Below, piece by piece: positions 8,237-18,405 of a DNA stretch of 64,000 nucleotides (position 1 is the first letter of the stretch; each line of letters opens with the position of its first letter). Origin of the DNA: Planctomycetota bacterium (lineage in GTDB: Bacteria; Planctomycetota; Planctomycetia; Pirellulales; PALSA-1355). The position numbers and the translations under genes are program-made. The notes below the pieces were generated by a model. The model ran no database searches, was not told the DNA's origin, and saw only the letters and a program-made list of their open reading frames with translations. The stretch spans positions 1-64,000 of the forward strand of contig QQVE01000053.1 of NCBI GenBank assembly GCA_003389325.1, read 5' to 3'.

Positions 8237-11200
8237 TTACTCCTGGGTTCTGGCCGCCGAACGCACCTGCCCATCAGACTGCAGGTAGCTGAACAGGTCG
8301 CGTAGCTCCTGTTCCTCGAGCTGTTCCAGCAATCGCTCGGGCATGAGCGAGGTGGCCGTTTGCTGGAGCTCTTTGATGTCTTCGCGGGGAATCGTGGTCT
8401 TCTGCTGCTTGGCGTCGACCAGCGTGATCTGCACGGCGTTTTTCTCGACGATCAGCCCGGTGAGCACGCGACCGTCGACCAGCACCACCGTGTGCGAGAC
8501 GTACTCGGGTCGAATCGTGCCGCTGGGGTCGAGGATGTTCAGCAACAGCGCGTCGCGATTCTTGCGGTCGGCGGTCGTCAGGTCGGGGCCGATCTTCTCC
8601 CCCTCGCCGTGCAGCGTGTGGCACACGCCGCAGTGTTTCATGAACAGTTTGTGGCCGCTCTCCGGGTCGCCGCGGCCAGCGCCCAGCACGCGCGACAGCA
8701 CCGGCACGTACGACATCTTTTCGCCGGGCGTGGCAGGGCGAATCTTGCCCCAGTGCGCCTCGATGGCCCGATCGAGCGCATCGTTCTGGTGGGCCAGCAT
8801 CTCGCGCAAATCGTCGACCGACAAATCGAACGTCGCGATGCGCCCCGCGGCCACTTCGTCCAGCAGCAAGTGCGACCACGCTTCGCGGCTCACCACCAGG
8901 GCAATTGCCCGGCGCCGCGCCCCCGGCGAAAACGCCTCGTACCGATCCAGCACTTCCCGGGCGACCAGGTCATCGGCGTAGTACCGCAGCGCCGAAATGG
9001 CCGCGGTCTGGATCGACTCGGCGTCTTCGGCCTGTTCGTCCGGCAGCCCGATCAAGCGTTCCCGCGCGTCTTGCGACCCCGTCTGGGCGACCGCCGCGAT
9101 CAGCGGCAGGCGAACCTTGGTCGGCACGTCCGGGTCGACCATCGTCTGCACGGCCTTCTCGTACGCCGCGCGGTGCCCCATCCGCAAAGCGAACCGCAGC
9201 ACGTTCGAATCCTGGCCCGCGGTGCGCCGCAGTTCCTCCAGGACCGGCTTCATCGGCGCCGGCACGTCGTCGAGCGCGTAGCCCGAGAAGCTTTGGTCCA
9301 TCGCCGCCACCAGCCGCAACCGGTCTTCGTCGCGCGGCGCCTGCGACATCAGCCGCGCGAGCGCCTGGTAGCCGGCATCGGACTGCTCGGCCAGGTAGCG
9401 CTTGGCCAGCCGCTCGACCAGCGTGTCGCTGACCATCGGCAACAGCCACGTGGGGCCCTCGGCAAACAACTCGAGCAGTGCCCCGGGATCCGAAACCGCC
9501 TTGTCTTCGATGGCCCACCACACCAAGAGCGGAATGTGCGGGTCGTCCGCGTCTTCGGCTCGGCGCATAAGCTGGGCCACGATCGGCATCGCATCCCCCG
9601 CGCGCAGTCGCTTGGCGGTGCAGGCCAACTGGCTGCGCACCGTGGGGCTCTCGTCGCGGCCGGCCATTTGCACCAGCTTCTGCCGCACCGCGGGCTCCAG
9701 GCGGCGCGGCTTGTCGTCTCCGACCAGGCGGACCGTCCAGGCCCGCACGTCTTCGTTCGCGTGAGCCAGCAGCTTCAGCGCCGTATCGTCGTCCCAGCCG
9801 CCGCTGGAATAAAGCGTCCACAGGGCTTCGATCGCCGCGCGCTGTGTTCCGCGATCGATAATCCGCCGCAGTTGCGGCAGCACGCGCACGTCGCCGCGCT
9901 CCGTGAGCAGCCGCCGCGCCGCGCGGCGATACCAGACGTTGTTGCTATCGAGCGCCGTGACCAGCTCCTCGCTGGTGCGCTCCGAAAGCGGCAACCCCAC
10001 GGCACGTCGGCGCGTATCGCGATGTACGATCCGCCAGATCCGTCCGTTGGTCTTGTCCCAGGTATCTTCGGGAATGACGTGGTTGGCCCGCTTGTCGTAC
10101 CAGTCGGCCACGTACACCGCGCCGTCGGGCCCCGAAAGGCAATCGATCGGACGGAACCAGATGTCGTCGGTTTCCAGCAGCGTGCCCAGGTAGCGCGTTT
10201 CGTAGGTCGAGCCCCGGCGCTCGAGCGCACTGTAGTAGATGGCGTTCGAGAGCAGGTTCGCGCCGATGTACACGTCGTTGAACGTGATCGGAAAAGCGCC
10301 GCCCTGGTAGACGATGCCGCCGCAGGTGACGTGGCCCCCGCTCTGGCCCGTGTGGGTCGCGTGCTCGAAGTAGCCGTAGGTGTAAGGGTTGTGCAGTGCG
10401 CCGTGCTTGACGAAGTTCTTCACGTAGTAGCCGCCTTGCACCTGGTGCAGGCAGACGACGTGGCTGTAGTTCGTGCCGGCGATGGCATTGCCGTGGCCGT
10501 CGAAATCGAGCCCCCAGGTGTTGCCGCCTCCCTCGGAGAACAGCTCGAAGCGCTTGGTCTCGGGGTGATAGCGCCACAGTCCCTGCTGAAAGCCGATGCC
10601 GCGGATGTCGGCCGTGACCGTGCTCCCTTGGGCGCCGTACAGCCAGCCGTCGGGTCCCCACTCGAGCGAATTCACCACGGCGTGGGCGTCTTCCATGCCA
10701 AAGCCCTTGAGCAACACCTGCGGGTCGCCGTCGGGAATGTCGTCGCCATTGCGATCGGGGTAGAACAGCAGATAGGGCGCCTGGGCCACGTACACACCGC
10801 CGTTGCCCAGCGCCAGCGCCGAGGCCAGGTTCAATCCCGTGACGAAGTCCTTGGCCCGATCCACCTGGCCGTCGCCGTCGGTGTCTTCCAGAATCGTGAC
10901 TTTGTCGGCGCCCGGCGGGCCCAGCGGCGGCGGCTCGGGCACGCGGTCGTACTTGGTGCGCAGGTAGCGGTCGACTTCCACCGGCGTCAGCCCGGCCGGG
11001 TTAGGATACTGCAAGTACTGGATGACCCACATCCGCCCGCGGTCGTCGAAGGTCATCGTGACCGGCTGCCGCACCAGCGGCTCACTGGCGTAGAGCTCCA
11101 CTTCGAAGCCCTCGGCCATCTTGAACCGCTCGAGCGCCTCCTGGGGCGAGAGCGCTTGTGCCGCGGAGCGTCGGGCGGGGTAAGCGACGAGGGCCGCAGC

Positions 11201-11257
11201 GACAACGGCCAGCAGGATCCATGGCGCGGCAACGCGTTTCGAGTCGGCGGCGAGCAA
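8237..11257 (-). CDS. PVC-type large c-type cytochrome: beta-propeller, HEAT repeats and CxxCH domain
   Basis: This 1006-residue exported protein starts with a signal/anchor helix (residues ~12-32). A sugar-dehydrogenase-like propeller region follows, containing a Ca-binding style EDTDGDGQVD loop. A long HEAT-like helical region (~430-830) comes next, and a C-terminal mono-haem domain has CGVCHTLHG. This is the architecture of the planctomycete membrane-bound dehydrogenase / PVC haem-binding families. It probably oxidises a carbohydrate or alcohol and passes electrons to its own haem; the substrate is unknown. The start is TTG, preceded by an A/G-rich AAGGAACGAAG. It forms a co-directional pair with the next PVC gene, 57 bp apart. 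Confidence 0.9.
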   Translation of the reverse strand: MLAADSKRVAAPWILLAVVAAALVAYPARRSAAQALSPQEALERFKMAEGFEVELYASEPLVRQPVTMTFDDRGRMWVIQYLQYPNPAGLTPVEVDRYLRTKYDRVPEPPPLGPPGADKVTILEDTDGDGQVDRAKDFVTGLNLASALALGNGGVYVAQAPYLLFYPDRNGDDIPDGDPQVLLKGFGMEDAHAVVNSLEWGPDGWLYGAQGSTVTADIRGIGFQQGLWRYHPETKRFELFSEGGGNTWGLDFDGHGNAIAGTNYSHVVCLHQVQGGYYVKNFVKHGALHNPYTYGYFEHATHTGQSGGHVTCGGIVYQGGAFPITFNDVYIGANLLSNAIYYSALERRGSTYETRYLGTLLETDDIWFRPIDCLSGPDGAVYVADWYDKRANHVIPEDTWDKTNGRIWRIVHRDTRRRAVGLPLSERTSEELVTALDSNNVWYRRAARRLLTERGDVRVLPQLRRIIDRGTQRAAIEALWTLYSSGGWDDDTALKLLAHANEDVRAWTVRLVGDDKPRRLEPAVRQKLVQMAGRDESPTVRSQLACTAKRLRAGDAMPIVAQLMRRAEDADDPHIPLLVWWAIEDKAVSDPGALLELFAEGPTWLLPMVSDTLVERLAKRYLAEQSDAGYQALARLMSQAPRDEDRLRLVAAMDQSFSGYALDDVPAPMKPVLEELRRTAGQDSNVLRFALRMGHRAAYEKAVQTMVDPDVPTKVRLPLIAAVAQTGSQDARERLIGLPDEQAEDAESIQTAAISALRYYADDLVAREVLDRYEAFSPGARRRAIALVVSREAWSHLLLDEVAAGRIATFDLSVDDLREMLAHQNDALDRAIEAHWGKIRPATPGEKMSYVPVLSRVLGAGRGDPESGHKLFMKHCGVCHTLHGEGEKIGPDLTTADRKNRDALLLNILDPSGTIRPEYVSHTVVLVDGRVLTGLIVEKNAVQITLVDAKQQKTTIPREDIKELQQTATSLMPERLLEQLEEQELRDLFSYLQSDGQVRSAARTQE

Positions 11258-11314
11258 CTTCTTCGTTCCTTCTCGAGGTGTGCGAAACAGGCGGGTGCGC
11301 CGCTGGGCGCGAGT

Positions 11315-14302
11315 TTACTTGAGCGTGGTGAGAAAGGCCAGCAAGTCGGCCGCGTCCTGCGCCGTCACCTGACTCAGCACCAGCTCGGGCATCAGCGACT
11401 TGGGCTGCGGTACCAGCACTTCGACTTCGTCGGCCGGCACGCGAATCGTTTCGTTCTTCACGTCTTTGAGCACGACCTGCTTATCGTTTTGTTCGACGAG
11501 AAAGCCGGCGTACACCTGCCCGCTGGCCGTTTCCAGCAGATAGGCTTTGAACTCGGGGGCGATCGCTTTCGACGGATCGAGAATGGTCTCCAGCAGCGCC
11601 CCACGATCGTACTTCTTGCCGACGTTCGTCAGCTCCGGCCCCAGCGAGCTGCCGAAACCGTTGACCGCGTGGCACTGCTTGCAGCCGGCGGCCGAGCTCT
11701 TGAAGAAGATCGTGCGGCCGCGATTCGCGTCGCCCGAGAGGGCCAGAATCTCGTCGGCCGAGATCACGTTGCCGAGCTTCTCGGCCCGCTGGTCCTCGGG
11801 CACGAATTTCTCGAACAGCACCCGCACGTTGGCGTCGGGATGCTCGAGCGCCTTGGAGACCACCTCGGACTTCAACTCCTCGGGCAGCCGATCCTCGTCG
11901 ATCAACCGCAGCAGCACGATGGCGCCCGCCGTGCCGTCGGCCAGGCGATCGCTCGCCGCGCGGCGCGTGTCGGCGTCGAACCGCTCGTCGGAAAAGATCT
12001 CGCGCAGGCTGCGAATGTCCTGCAAGTCGACCAGGCCCCGCAGGGCCGCATCGGCGACCGCCGGTTGCGCATCGGCCAATAGCTCGCCGAGCTTCTTGGC
12101 CAGCTCGCCCGGCCGTAGCGCGACGGCCACGTCGATCGCCGCGGCGCGTTGCCCCGCCGGCAAGTCTTTGTCTTGCGCTAGCGCCACGACGTTGCGGGCC
12201 AAACGCCGCACGCGCAGTTGCCTCGCGGCCCGCAAGGCGGTCTCGCGCAGCTCCTCGTCGGAGAGCAGCGTGCCGAGGGCCTCGGCCAGCTTCTTGTCCC
12301 GCGCCATCGCCGACCAGCCGCCGCGGCGATTCACGTTGGCCACCAGGCGATTCAAGCTCTGCCGGCGCAAGGCAGACGACGCCTCGGGGTTTTGCGCCAG
12401 CCGCAGCAGACCCCAGCCTGCTTCGAGCGACGGGATATGGACGGCGTTTTGCAACAGTGCCTCGGCGGTTCGTTCGTCGAGATCGTCGCTTTCCAGCTTC
12501 GCCAGCACGCGCTGGGCCGCGCGGCTGGGCGACAGCACCTGCAACAGCGCGAACTGGTCGTCCGACAGCGGGCCGTCTTGTTCAAGCCGGGCCAGCATCT
12601 CCTGCTTGCGGTCGGCCGCGGCGATGTTGATCGCCTCGAGCAGGTAGCGATCCGAGCCGGCGTACACCGCGGCGATCTTCGCCAGGGCATCCAGCGCCTC
12701 GGGCCCTTCGATGTTGGGAAGGGCCAACAGCACTTCGCGGCGCACCTCGTCGCTCGAGTCGTCGGCCAGCGGCAGGATCTCGCTGGCGTACTGGTCGCCG
12801 TGGCGCCGTAGAATGCGCACCGCCAGCGCCCGCATCGACTTGTTGGGCGAGCCCAGCTTTTCGACCACCGCCTTGCGGGCCGAGCCGCCGATGCGATCGA
12901 GCACCCACAGGGCCCGAGCGCGATCGTTCGCCTCGCCCTCGTCGACCAGCTTCCGCAAGGCCGGCACGCTCTTCTCGCCTTCGGCCAGCAGCCGCTCGCG
13001 GGCCAGGTACTGCGTCGCCAGGTTCGGGCTCCCGAGCGCGACGACGGCTTCGTCGATCGTCTCGTAGGGGCCGGGCTGCTCGCGGCGCGCGAGCTTGCCG
13101 TGCTTGGGCACGAGCAGGAAGATCCGGCCCTGCTCGGGATTGTTGTAGCCGTGCCCGCCGACGCCGCCGTCGTACCAGTCGGAGACGTACAGGGCCCCAT
13201 TCGGTGCCACGCAGATGTCGTCGGGGCGGAAGTAGTTGTCTCCCTCGTTGCTGAGGAACACGTCGCTCGTGGCGTGCATGCCGAAGCCGCTCGGCTCGTG
13301 ACGATACACGCGGCACACGCGCGGCCCGGCATCGGTGTGCAGCGGGGCGTCCTGGTACTTCGGCCCGAAGGCGTCGCTTTCGTAGATGCAGATGCCCGTG
13401 GGCGAGCCGAACCCGGTGACCAGCGTGGCCGGCACGAAGCCGGGCACGTGGCCGCGAAAGTGCCAATGCTGGCGATAGGGCGTCTCGGGCGAGAGCAAGG
13501 CGTCGAGCTCCTGCTTGTCGAAGGGCGGTCCGCCGAACCAGCCGTAGTTGCCCCCCTCCATGATCCAGCAGATCCGCACGCTCTCGTTGCCGTCGTTGTC
13601 ATTGTCGCTCAGGTAGGCTTCGCCAAACGAGTCGACGCACACTTCGTACGGGTTGCGAAAGTTCAGCGCCACCGTCTCGAGCTGGCTGCCGTCGAGCTCG
13701 CCGCGCAACACGGCGCCCCACGAATACTTGACGTGCGAGCCGTCGGTGCCCTGGACGTCGAAGCCGCGGTCGCCGTGGGCCATCCACCACTTGTGGTCGG
13801 GGCCAAGCGTGAGGCTGTGGGCCCCGTGATCGTGGTTGTGGCCGCCGAAGCCGGTGAGCAGCTTCTTCGGCGGGCCGTCGGCTTTGAGGTCGCCGTCTTT
13901 ATCTTCGTAGACCCACAGGTCGGGGCTTGTGGCCACGTACACCTTGTCGCCGGCCACGCACACGCTCATCGGCGCGAACACGCCGTCGGCAAATACGGTG
14001 GCTTTGTCGGCACGGCCGTCGCCGTCGGTATCCTCGAGCACCTTGATCTTGTCGGCCGGCGGGTTCTGCGCGCCGCCGCGATACCACTGGATTTCGGCCA
14101 CCCACACGCGGCCGTGCGTGTCGACGTCGATCGCCGCGGGGTTGGTGACGAGCGGTTCGCTGGCAAACAGCGACACCTCAAAGTCGGGCGCCGCTTCGAG
14201 CGTCTTGAGTTCTTCTTCCGGCGACAACTGGGCCGGCGCCGTCGCGGCCCACGCTCCGCAGACGAGCCAGACGACGAGCGCACCGCGAGCAATCGTGTTC
14301 AT
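11315..14302 (-). CDS. PVC-type large c-type cytochrome, paralogue of the downstream gene
   Basis: The product is 995 residues when started at the ATG giving MNTIARGALVVWLVCG, which yields a clean signal peptide; the longer open frame upstream runs into a dispersed repeat. Domain order matches its neighbour: propeller with EDTDGDGRAD, HEAT-like helices, then a C-terminal haem motif CKQCHAVNG. The pair probably acts in extracytoplasmic oxidation of organic substrates. The two proteins share layout and several blocks but are clearly diverged. Upstream 284 bp contain a full copy of the 142-bp palindromic element. Confidence 0.9.
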   Translation of the reverse strand: MNTIARGALVVWLVCGAWAATAPAQLSPEEELKTLEAAPDFEVSLFASEPLVTNPAAIDVDTHGRVWVAEIQWYRGGAQNPPADKIKVLEDTDGDGRADKATVFADGVFAPMSVCVAGDKVYVATSPDLWVYEDKDGDLKADGPPKKLLTGFGGHNHDHGAHSLTLGPDHKWWMAHGDRGFDVQGTDGSHVKYSWGAVLRGELDGSQLETVALNFRNPYEVCVDSFGEAYLSDNDNDGNESVRICWIMEGGNYGWFGGPPFDKQELDALLSPETPYRQHWHFRGHVPGFVPATLVTGFGSPTGICIYESDAFGPKYQDAPLHTDAGPRVCRVYRHEPSGFGMHATSDVFLSNEGDNYFRPDDICVAPNGALYVSDWYDGGVGGHGYNNPEQGRIFLLVPKHGKLARREQPGPYETIDEAVVALGSPNLATQYLARERLLAEGEKSVPALRKLVDEGEANDRARALWVLDRIGGSARKAVVEKLGSPNKSMRALAVRILRRHGDQYASEILPLADDSSDEVRREVLLALPNIEGPEALDALAKIAAVYAGSDRYLLEAINIAAADRKQEMLARLEQDGPLSDDQFALLQVLSPSRAAQRVLAKLESDDLDERTAEALLQNAVHIPSLEAGWGLLRLAQNPEASSALRRQSLNRLVANVNRRGGWSAMARDKKLAEALGTLLSDEELRETALRAARQLRVRRLARNVVALAQDKDLPAGQRAAAIDVAVALRPGELAKKLGELLADAQPAVADAALRGLVDLQDIRSLREIFSDERFDADTRRAASDRLADGTAGAIVLLRLIDEDRLPEELKSEVVSKALEHPDANVRVLFEKFVPEDQRAEKLGNVISADEILALSGDANRGRTIFFKSSAAGCKQCHAVNGFGSSLGPELTNVGKKYDRGALLETILDPSKAIAPEFKAYLLETASGQVYAGFLVEQNDKQVVLKDVKNETIRVPADEVEVLVPQPKSLMPELVLSQVTAQDAADLLAFLTTLK

Positions 14303-14400
14303 GGGGGAGTTCCAGGAGGATGCAGGGCAGGGTCGATCGCTCCCAGTATAAATTGCCCGAGGCGGGGGGTGCAATTCCGCGCGAGGCACGTGGTAGCGCA

Positions 14401-14542
14401 AAGTAGCAGGCTCACTCCGTGAGCCGTCGCAGAAGTGCCACAGGGCCTTAGGCGACAGAGAGGCGCGTGGAACGGTTAGTTCGCGCGGCGGCGGGATGTC
14501 CAGCGAGGTGCTGCTACGGCTCACGGAGTGAGCCTGCTACTT
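14401..14542 (-). repeat. 142-bp palindromic dispersed element, copy 1 (reverse orientation)
   Basis: The terminal inverted repeats are ~27 bp and essentially perfect; each contains the nested hairpin GGCTCACTCCGTGAGCC (7-bp stem, 3-nt loop). The interior is about 88 bp and reads in reverse relative to copies 2-4. Copy 1 lies downstream of the Hsp70 gene (stop at 14587) and upstream of the PVC gene. Confidence 0.9.
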
Positions 14543-14586
14543 ACCCCACGCGGGGAGCAACGTGGCGACGCGTGCAGCAGTGATTG

Positions 14587-16176
14587 CTACAGCTCGTCGA
14601 TCGTCGCGGTATCGTCGTCGTCGGCTTGCAGTTGCGCGTCGGCCAGTTGATGGCCGGTGATGAACAGCCGCCAGGCGTCGAGCTGCTCCTGCGAGATGCT
14701 GTTGTCGCGCGCGATTTCGTGCTTCAGCTCCCGGCTCGTGCCGGCCACGCTCACGTGCACGGTCAAGCGGCCGTTGTCCTGGTAGGCGAAGCGGACGTCG
14801 ATCGGCGTTTGGGCCGGCAACTGCGCCGGCAGGTTGCGCACCACGCACTTGCCGATCTGCGAGCAGTCCTCGGGCGAAGCGCTCTCGCCCTCGACGATCT
14901 GCACCAGGATCGATTTCTGGTTTTCTTTCTGCGTACGAAACACGCGCTTGGCCGTGACCGGCAGCGTCGTGTTGCGCGGGATCAGGATGGCGTTGCGGCG
15001 GCGCATCGTGCGCGGATCACTGGCCACCACACCCAGGCTGTGCGAGTTGACGTTGCGCACGTTGATCACGGGCGACTCGCCCCGCAGGCGGGCCAGAATA
15101 ATCGAAGCGTGCAGCGCCGCCCCGTGGGCCACGGCCTCGTCGACCGAAACCGACGCATCGGGATCCTTGCCCGTCAGCTCGCGGAGCATGCGGCTGACCA
15201 TCGGCATCCGCGTCGAACCGCCGACCAACAGCACGTAGTCGACGTCTTTCCAGGTCAGCCCCGCGGCCTGCAGCGTTTGCTTGGTGGTGAACTTGGTGCG
15301 GTCGAGCAGGTCGTGGGTCAGCTCCTCGAACTTTTCGCGAGTGATTTCCACCCGCATGGCTTGGCTCTTGTAGTCGCAACTGATCGACACCTTGCCGCGG
15401 GCCGAGAGCGTGCGCTTGGCGTCTTCGCACTCGCGCCACAGGCGCCCTGCGGTGTTGGGCTCTTCGCGGGGGTCGAGGTCGTAGGTTTTCTTGAACTCTT
15501 CGGCCACGTAGTCGACCAGCCGCATGTCCCAGTCCTGGCCGCCGAGCTGCACGTCGCCGTCGGTGGCCAGGGCCACGAAGTCGTGTGCGTTGATTTCCAT
15601 CACGGTCACGTCGAACGTGCCGCCGCCCAAGTCGTAGACCAGCAGCCGGCGCAGCTCGTTCGAAGCGCCGTCGCGGTTGAGATAGCCCTTGATGAACCCG
15701 TGGGCGATGGCCGCGGCCGTGGGCTCGTTGATGATATCCAGCACGTCGAAGCCGGCCATGTAGCCGGCGTCTTGCGTGGCCTTGCGGCGCACCTCGTCGA
15801 AGTAGGCCGGCACCGTGATCACGACCTGGCGAAAGTCGCCGATGTGGCGCGAGGCGTCCTGGCGCACCTTGTTCAGCACGAACGCCTCGAGCGCCTCGGG
15901 TGGAAACTGCCGGCCTTCGAGCACCTTGTGGAACACCCGTTCGCCGAGCTCGCGCTTCGCACACTGGGCCACGTGGTCGGCCTCGGTCGACAGGGCCTTA
16001 AGCGCTTCCTTGCCCACCACGGCGTGCTGCCCCTCGAACAGCACGACGCTGGGCGTCACCAGGTCGCCCTCGGCATTGACCAACGTCACCGGGCGGCCCG
16101 TGTCGTCGATGTACGCCACGGCCGTATAGGTGGTTCCCAGGTCGATGCCGACCGCGATGTTGGACTCGCTCGTCAT
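14587..16176 (-). CDS. Hsp70/DnaK-like ATPase lacking the C-terminal lid
   Basis: The 529-residue protein has the full actin-like ATPase domain: phosphate-1 IDLGTTYTAV, phosphate-2 VYDLGGGTFDV and adenosine LLVGGSTRMPMV. About 150 residues of beta-rich substrate-binding region follow, but the helical lid of true DnaK (~640 residues) is absent and the tail is acidic (DDDDTATIDEL). It probably serves a specialised chaperone role rather than general folding. The gene lies 23 bp downstream of a second Hsp70-like gene, almost certainly in one transcript. No dnaJ or grpE is nearby. Confidence 0.9.
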   Translation of the reverse strand: MTSESNIAVGIDLGTTYTAVAYIDDTGRPVTLVNAEGDLVTPSVVLFEGQHAVVGKEALKALSTEADHVAQCAKRELGERVFHKVLEGRQFPPEALEAFVLNKVRQDASRHIGDFRQVVITVPAYFDEVRRKATQDAGYMAGFDVLDIINEPTAAAIAHGFIKGYLNRDGASNELRRLLVYDLGGGTFDVTVMEINAHDFVALATDGDVQLGGQDWDMRLVDYVAEEFKKTYDLDPREEPNTAGRLWRECEDAKRTLSARGKVSISCDYKSQAMRVEITREKFEELTHDLLDRTKFTTKQTLQAAGLTWKDVDYVLLVGGSTRMPMVSRMLRELTGKDPDASVSVDEAVAHGAALHASIILARLRGESPVINVRNVNSHSLGVVASDPRTMRRRNAILIPRNTTLPVTAKRVFRTQKENQKSILVQIVEGESASPEDCSQIGKCVVRNLPAQLPAQTPIDVRFAYQDNGRLTVHVSVAGTSRELKHEIARDNSISQEQLDAWRLFITGHQLADAQLQADDDDTATIDEL

Positions 16177-16199
16177 GTTCGTTCAAGCGCTGTCTTTAT

Positions 16200-18218
16200 T
16201 CAGGCACTGTCGCGCCCGTGATGTGGATGATCGTGGCGCGCAGGTCGGGGGCACGAAAGCCCTGGAAGTGTTCCCCGCGATGCCTCGTCGGCCTCAAGCG
16301 CACCAGTGCGAATGCCCGGCGGCTGATGCCAGTGGCTGCTGGCCGGCGGCGGGCGAAGCCCCGGCAAACGCAGATTCCACCAATTATAACTCGGATCGAT
16401 CCTCATCAATATATAGTACCCGATGGCCGTGCCGACCAAGGCCGAGATCACGTATCCGCCGATCATGATGGCCAGTTTGCGCGGCGTTAGACCGCGATTT
16501 CGGGTCCGTATCGCTGAAGCGGGCGCATCGGTCTTCAGGGCAAACTCCTCCAACCCCGAGGGCCCCGCCGGCGTCGAGGCGGGCAGCTTCGGCGGCCGCA
16601 CTGGCGGAGGCGTGCTGACCGGCGCCGGAGCGCTCTCGGCCTGTTCGGCCTCGCGCTGCTGGCCGTGCTTGGGCAGCAGGAATTGAATGGCCTTCAGACC
16701 CTGGCCGCTGGCCAGCAGGTTCTTCCAGTCCGCGATTTCGCTATCGCCCAGTCCCTGGTCGCGCCGCACGCTGATCGGCAGCGCGTGGCCGGTGCGCGGC
16801 ATCTTCGCTTTCACCTGCAACCGGCCCTCGGTGGTGAAGTGATAGTACACGTCGATGGCCGTTCCCGCCGGCAGGCCGGCAGGCAAATCGCTGATGATCA
16901 AGTGCGCGATCCGCGCGCACTCGTCGGCCACGCGGCTTTCGCCCTCGAGCAATTGCAGCCGGATCGTCGACTGGTCTTCTTCGTCGGTCACCGCCTTGGC
17001 GATCGTGCCGCAAGGCAGCTCGCTGCCGCGGGCAATCACGACCACGTTCTCCTGGCGGCCCGTCTGCGGATCGTTCCACTCCAGCCCCAGACTGTGCGCC
17101 GTGATGTCGACCACCTCCACGTGCAGGGGCGACTGCTTGCCGGCCACGAGTCCGGCGGCATACAGCGCCGCGCCCCGGGCCACGGCCTCGTCGGGGTTCA
17201 CGCCCGCGGCCATCTCCAATCCGGTCAGCTCGCGAAGCCGTTTGGCGATCACCGGCATTCGCGCCCCGCCGCCCACGAGCAACACCGTCGAGACGTCGCG
17301 CCAGTTGATGCCCGAGCGGGCGAGCGTAGCGTTGGTGATCGACATGCTGCGGTCGACCAGGTCCGCGGTCAGGTCCTCGAAGGCGTCGCGCGTGACGATA
17401 ATCGCCGCGGCGTCTTCCCCGCGCTCGACTTGCACCCGGGCCTGCTGCCGGGCCGAAAGCGTGTGCTTGGCTTCCTCGGCGCTGGCCAGCAGCCGCCGCA
17501 CGCTGACCATGTCGTAGCGCGGGTCGTCGCCGAACTGCTTGGCGAACTGGTCGGCCAGGTAGTCGGCCAGCAGCACGTCCCAATCGCGCCCGCCGATCTG
17601 ATCGCTGCCGCCGACGGCCATCGTGCGCAGCCGGCCCGGCTTGATTTCGATGACGGCCACGTCGAGCTTGCCGCCGCCCAGGTCGAACACCAGCACCCGC
17701 TGTCCCGGCTTGTCGCTGTTGGGGACCAGGTAGCCCTGCGTTTCGGCCAGGGCCAGCGCGGCGGCGAGCGGGTCGTGGATCGTGCCCAGCACCTCGACCC
17801 CCGCGATTTTCGCGGCATCGATCCGCGAACGGCGCTGCGCCTGGTTGAAGCAGGCCGGCAGCGAAAGCGCGGCCGCCGGTCGGCCGCCCAGCTCGGAGTC
17901 GAGGTCGTCGAAGATCGGCTTGAGCAGACAGGCTTCGACCAGCTCGGGGGGCAGCAACTCGCCGTCGATCGCGCGCGAGTAGGCCGCCTGGCCCAGGTCG
18001 CGCTTGTAGAACTCGGCGGTGCGCCCGGGCTGGGTCGTGGCCACGAGCTTGGCTCCGCGGCCGGTGACGATTTCGTTGTCTTCGAAGAACACGGCGGCGG
18101 GAATCGACAGGTCGCCCTGCGGATCGCGCCACACGCTGCTGCGGCCATGCTTCTCGACGCGCGCCACCACGACGCGAGTCGTTCCCAAGTCGATTCCTAC
18201 AGCATGGCGGGGCGGCAT
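16200..18218 (-). CDS. Hsp70-like ATPase with C-terminal membrane helix
   Basis: The 672-residue product starts at the ATG giving MPPRHAVGIDLGTTRVVV; the longer open frame upstream has no Hsp70 content. The ATPase motifs are IDLGTTRVVV, VFDLGGGKLDV (Lys where DnaK has Thr) and LLVGGGARMPVI. A substrate-binding-like beta region follows, then a Pro/Ala-rich linker and one transmembrane helix near residues ~600-622 (YVISALVGTAIGYYILM). A short tail remains. This would tether the ATPase domain to the inner membrane on the cytoplasmic side. The Thr-to-Lys change in phosphate-2 may alter ATP hydrolysis. It is paired with the soluble Hsp70 downstream. Confidence 0.87.
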   Translation of the reverse strand: MPPRHAVGIDLGTTRVVVARVEKHGRSSVWRDPQGDLSIPAAVFFEDNEIVTGRGAKLVATTQPGRTAEFYKRDLGQAAYSRAIDGELLPPELVEACLLKPIFDDLDSELGGRPAAALSLPACFNQAQRRSRIDAAKIAGVEVLGTIHDPLAAALALAETQGYLVPNSDKPGQRVLVFDLGGGKLDVAVIEIKPGRLRTMAVGGSDQIGGRDWDVLLADYLADQFAKQFGDDPRYDMVSVRRLLASAEEAKHTLSARQQARVQVERGEDAAAIIVTRDAFEDLTADLVDRSMSITNATLARSGINWRDVSTVLLVGGGARMPVIAKRLRELTGLEMAAGVNPDEAVARGAALYAAGLVAGKQSPLHVEVVDITAHSLGLEWNDPQTGRQENVVVIARGSELPCGTIAKAVTDEEDQSTIRLQLLEGESRVADECARIAHLIISDLPAGLPAGTAIDVYYHFTTEGRLQVKAKMPRTGHALPISVRRDQGLGDSEIADWKNLLASGQGLKAIQFLLPKHGQQREAEQAESAPAPVSTPPPVRPPKLPASTPAGPSGLEEFALKTDAPASAIRTRNRGLTPRKLAIMIGGYVISALVGTAIGYYILMRIDPSYNWWNLRLPGLRPPPASSHWHQPPGIRTGALEADEASRGTLPGLSCPRPARHDHPHHGRDSA

Positions 18219-18405
18219 GAAGCGTATCGCGAAACGGATCGAACAGGGTGGGCGAGCGAGTCGGAGACCCACTCGGCTTCGCCTCAAGGTAGACACACCA
18301 GACGCGTCGCGGCCGGCCAAAGCGGCCTCGTGCAGCCGAAACCTTGACTGTACCCGGCCCCGCGGGGGCCAGCAACATTGCCCCTCCCTCACCGCCACGG
18401 CTGCT

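Noticed and set aside
8360-12082. Very long plus-strand open frame opposite the two PVC cytochrome genes
   Set aside because: Composition is Arg/Gln/His-rich as expected for the antisense of GC-rich codons; the minus-strand frames carry clear domains.
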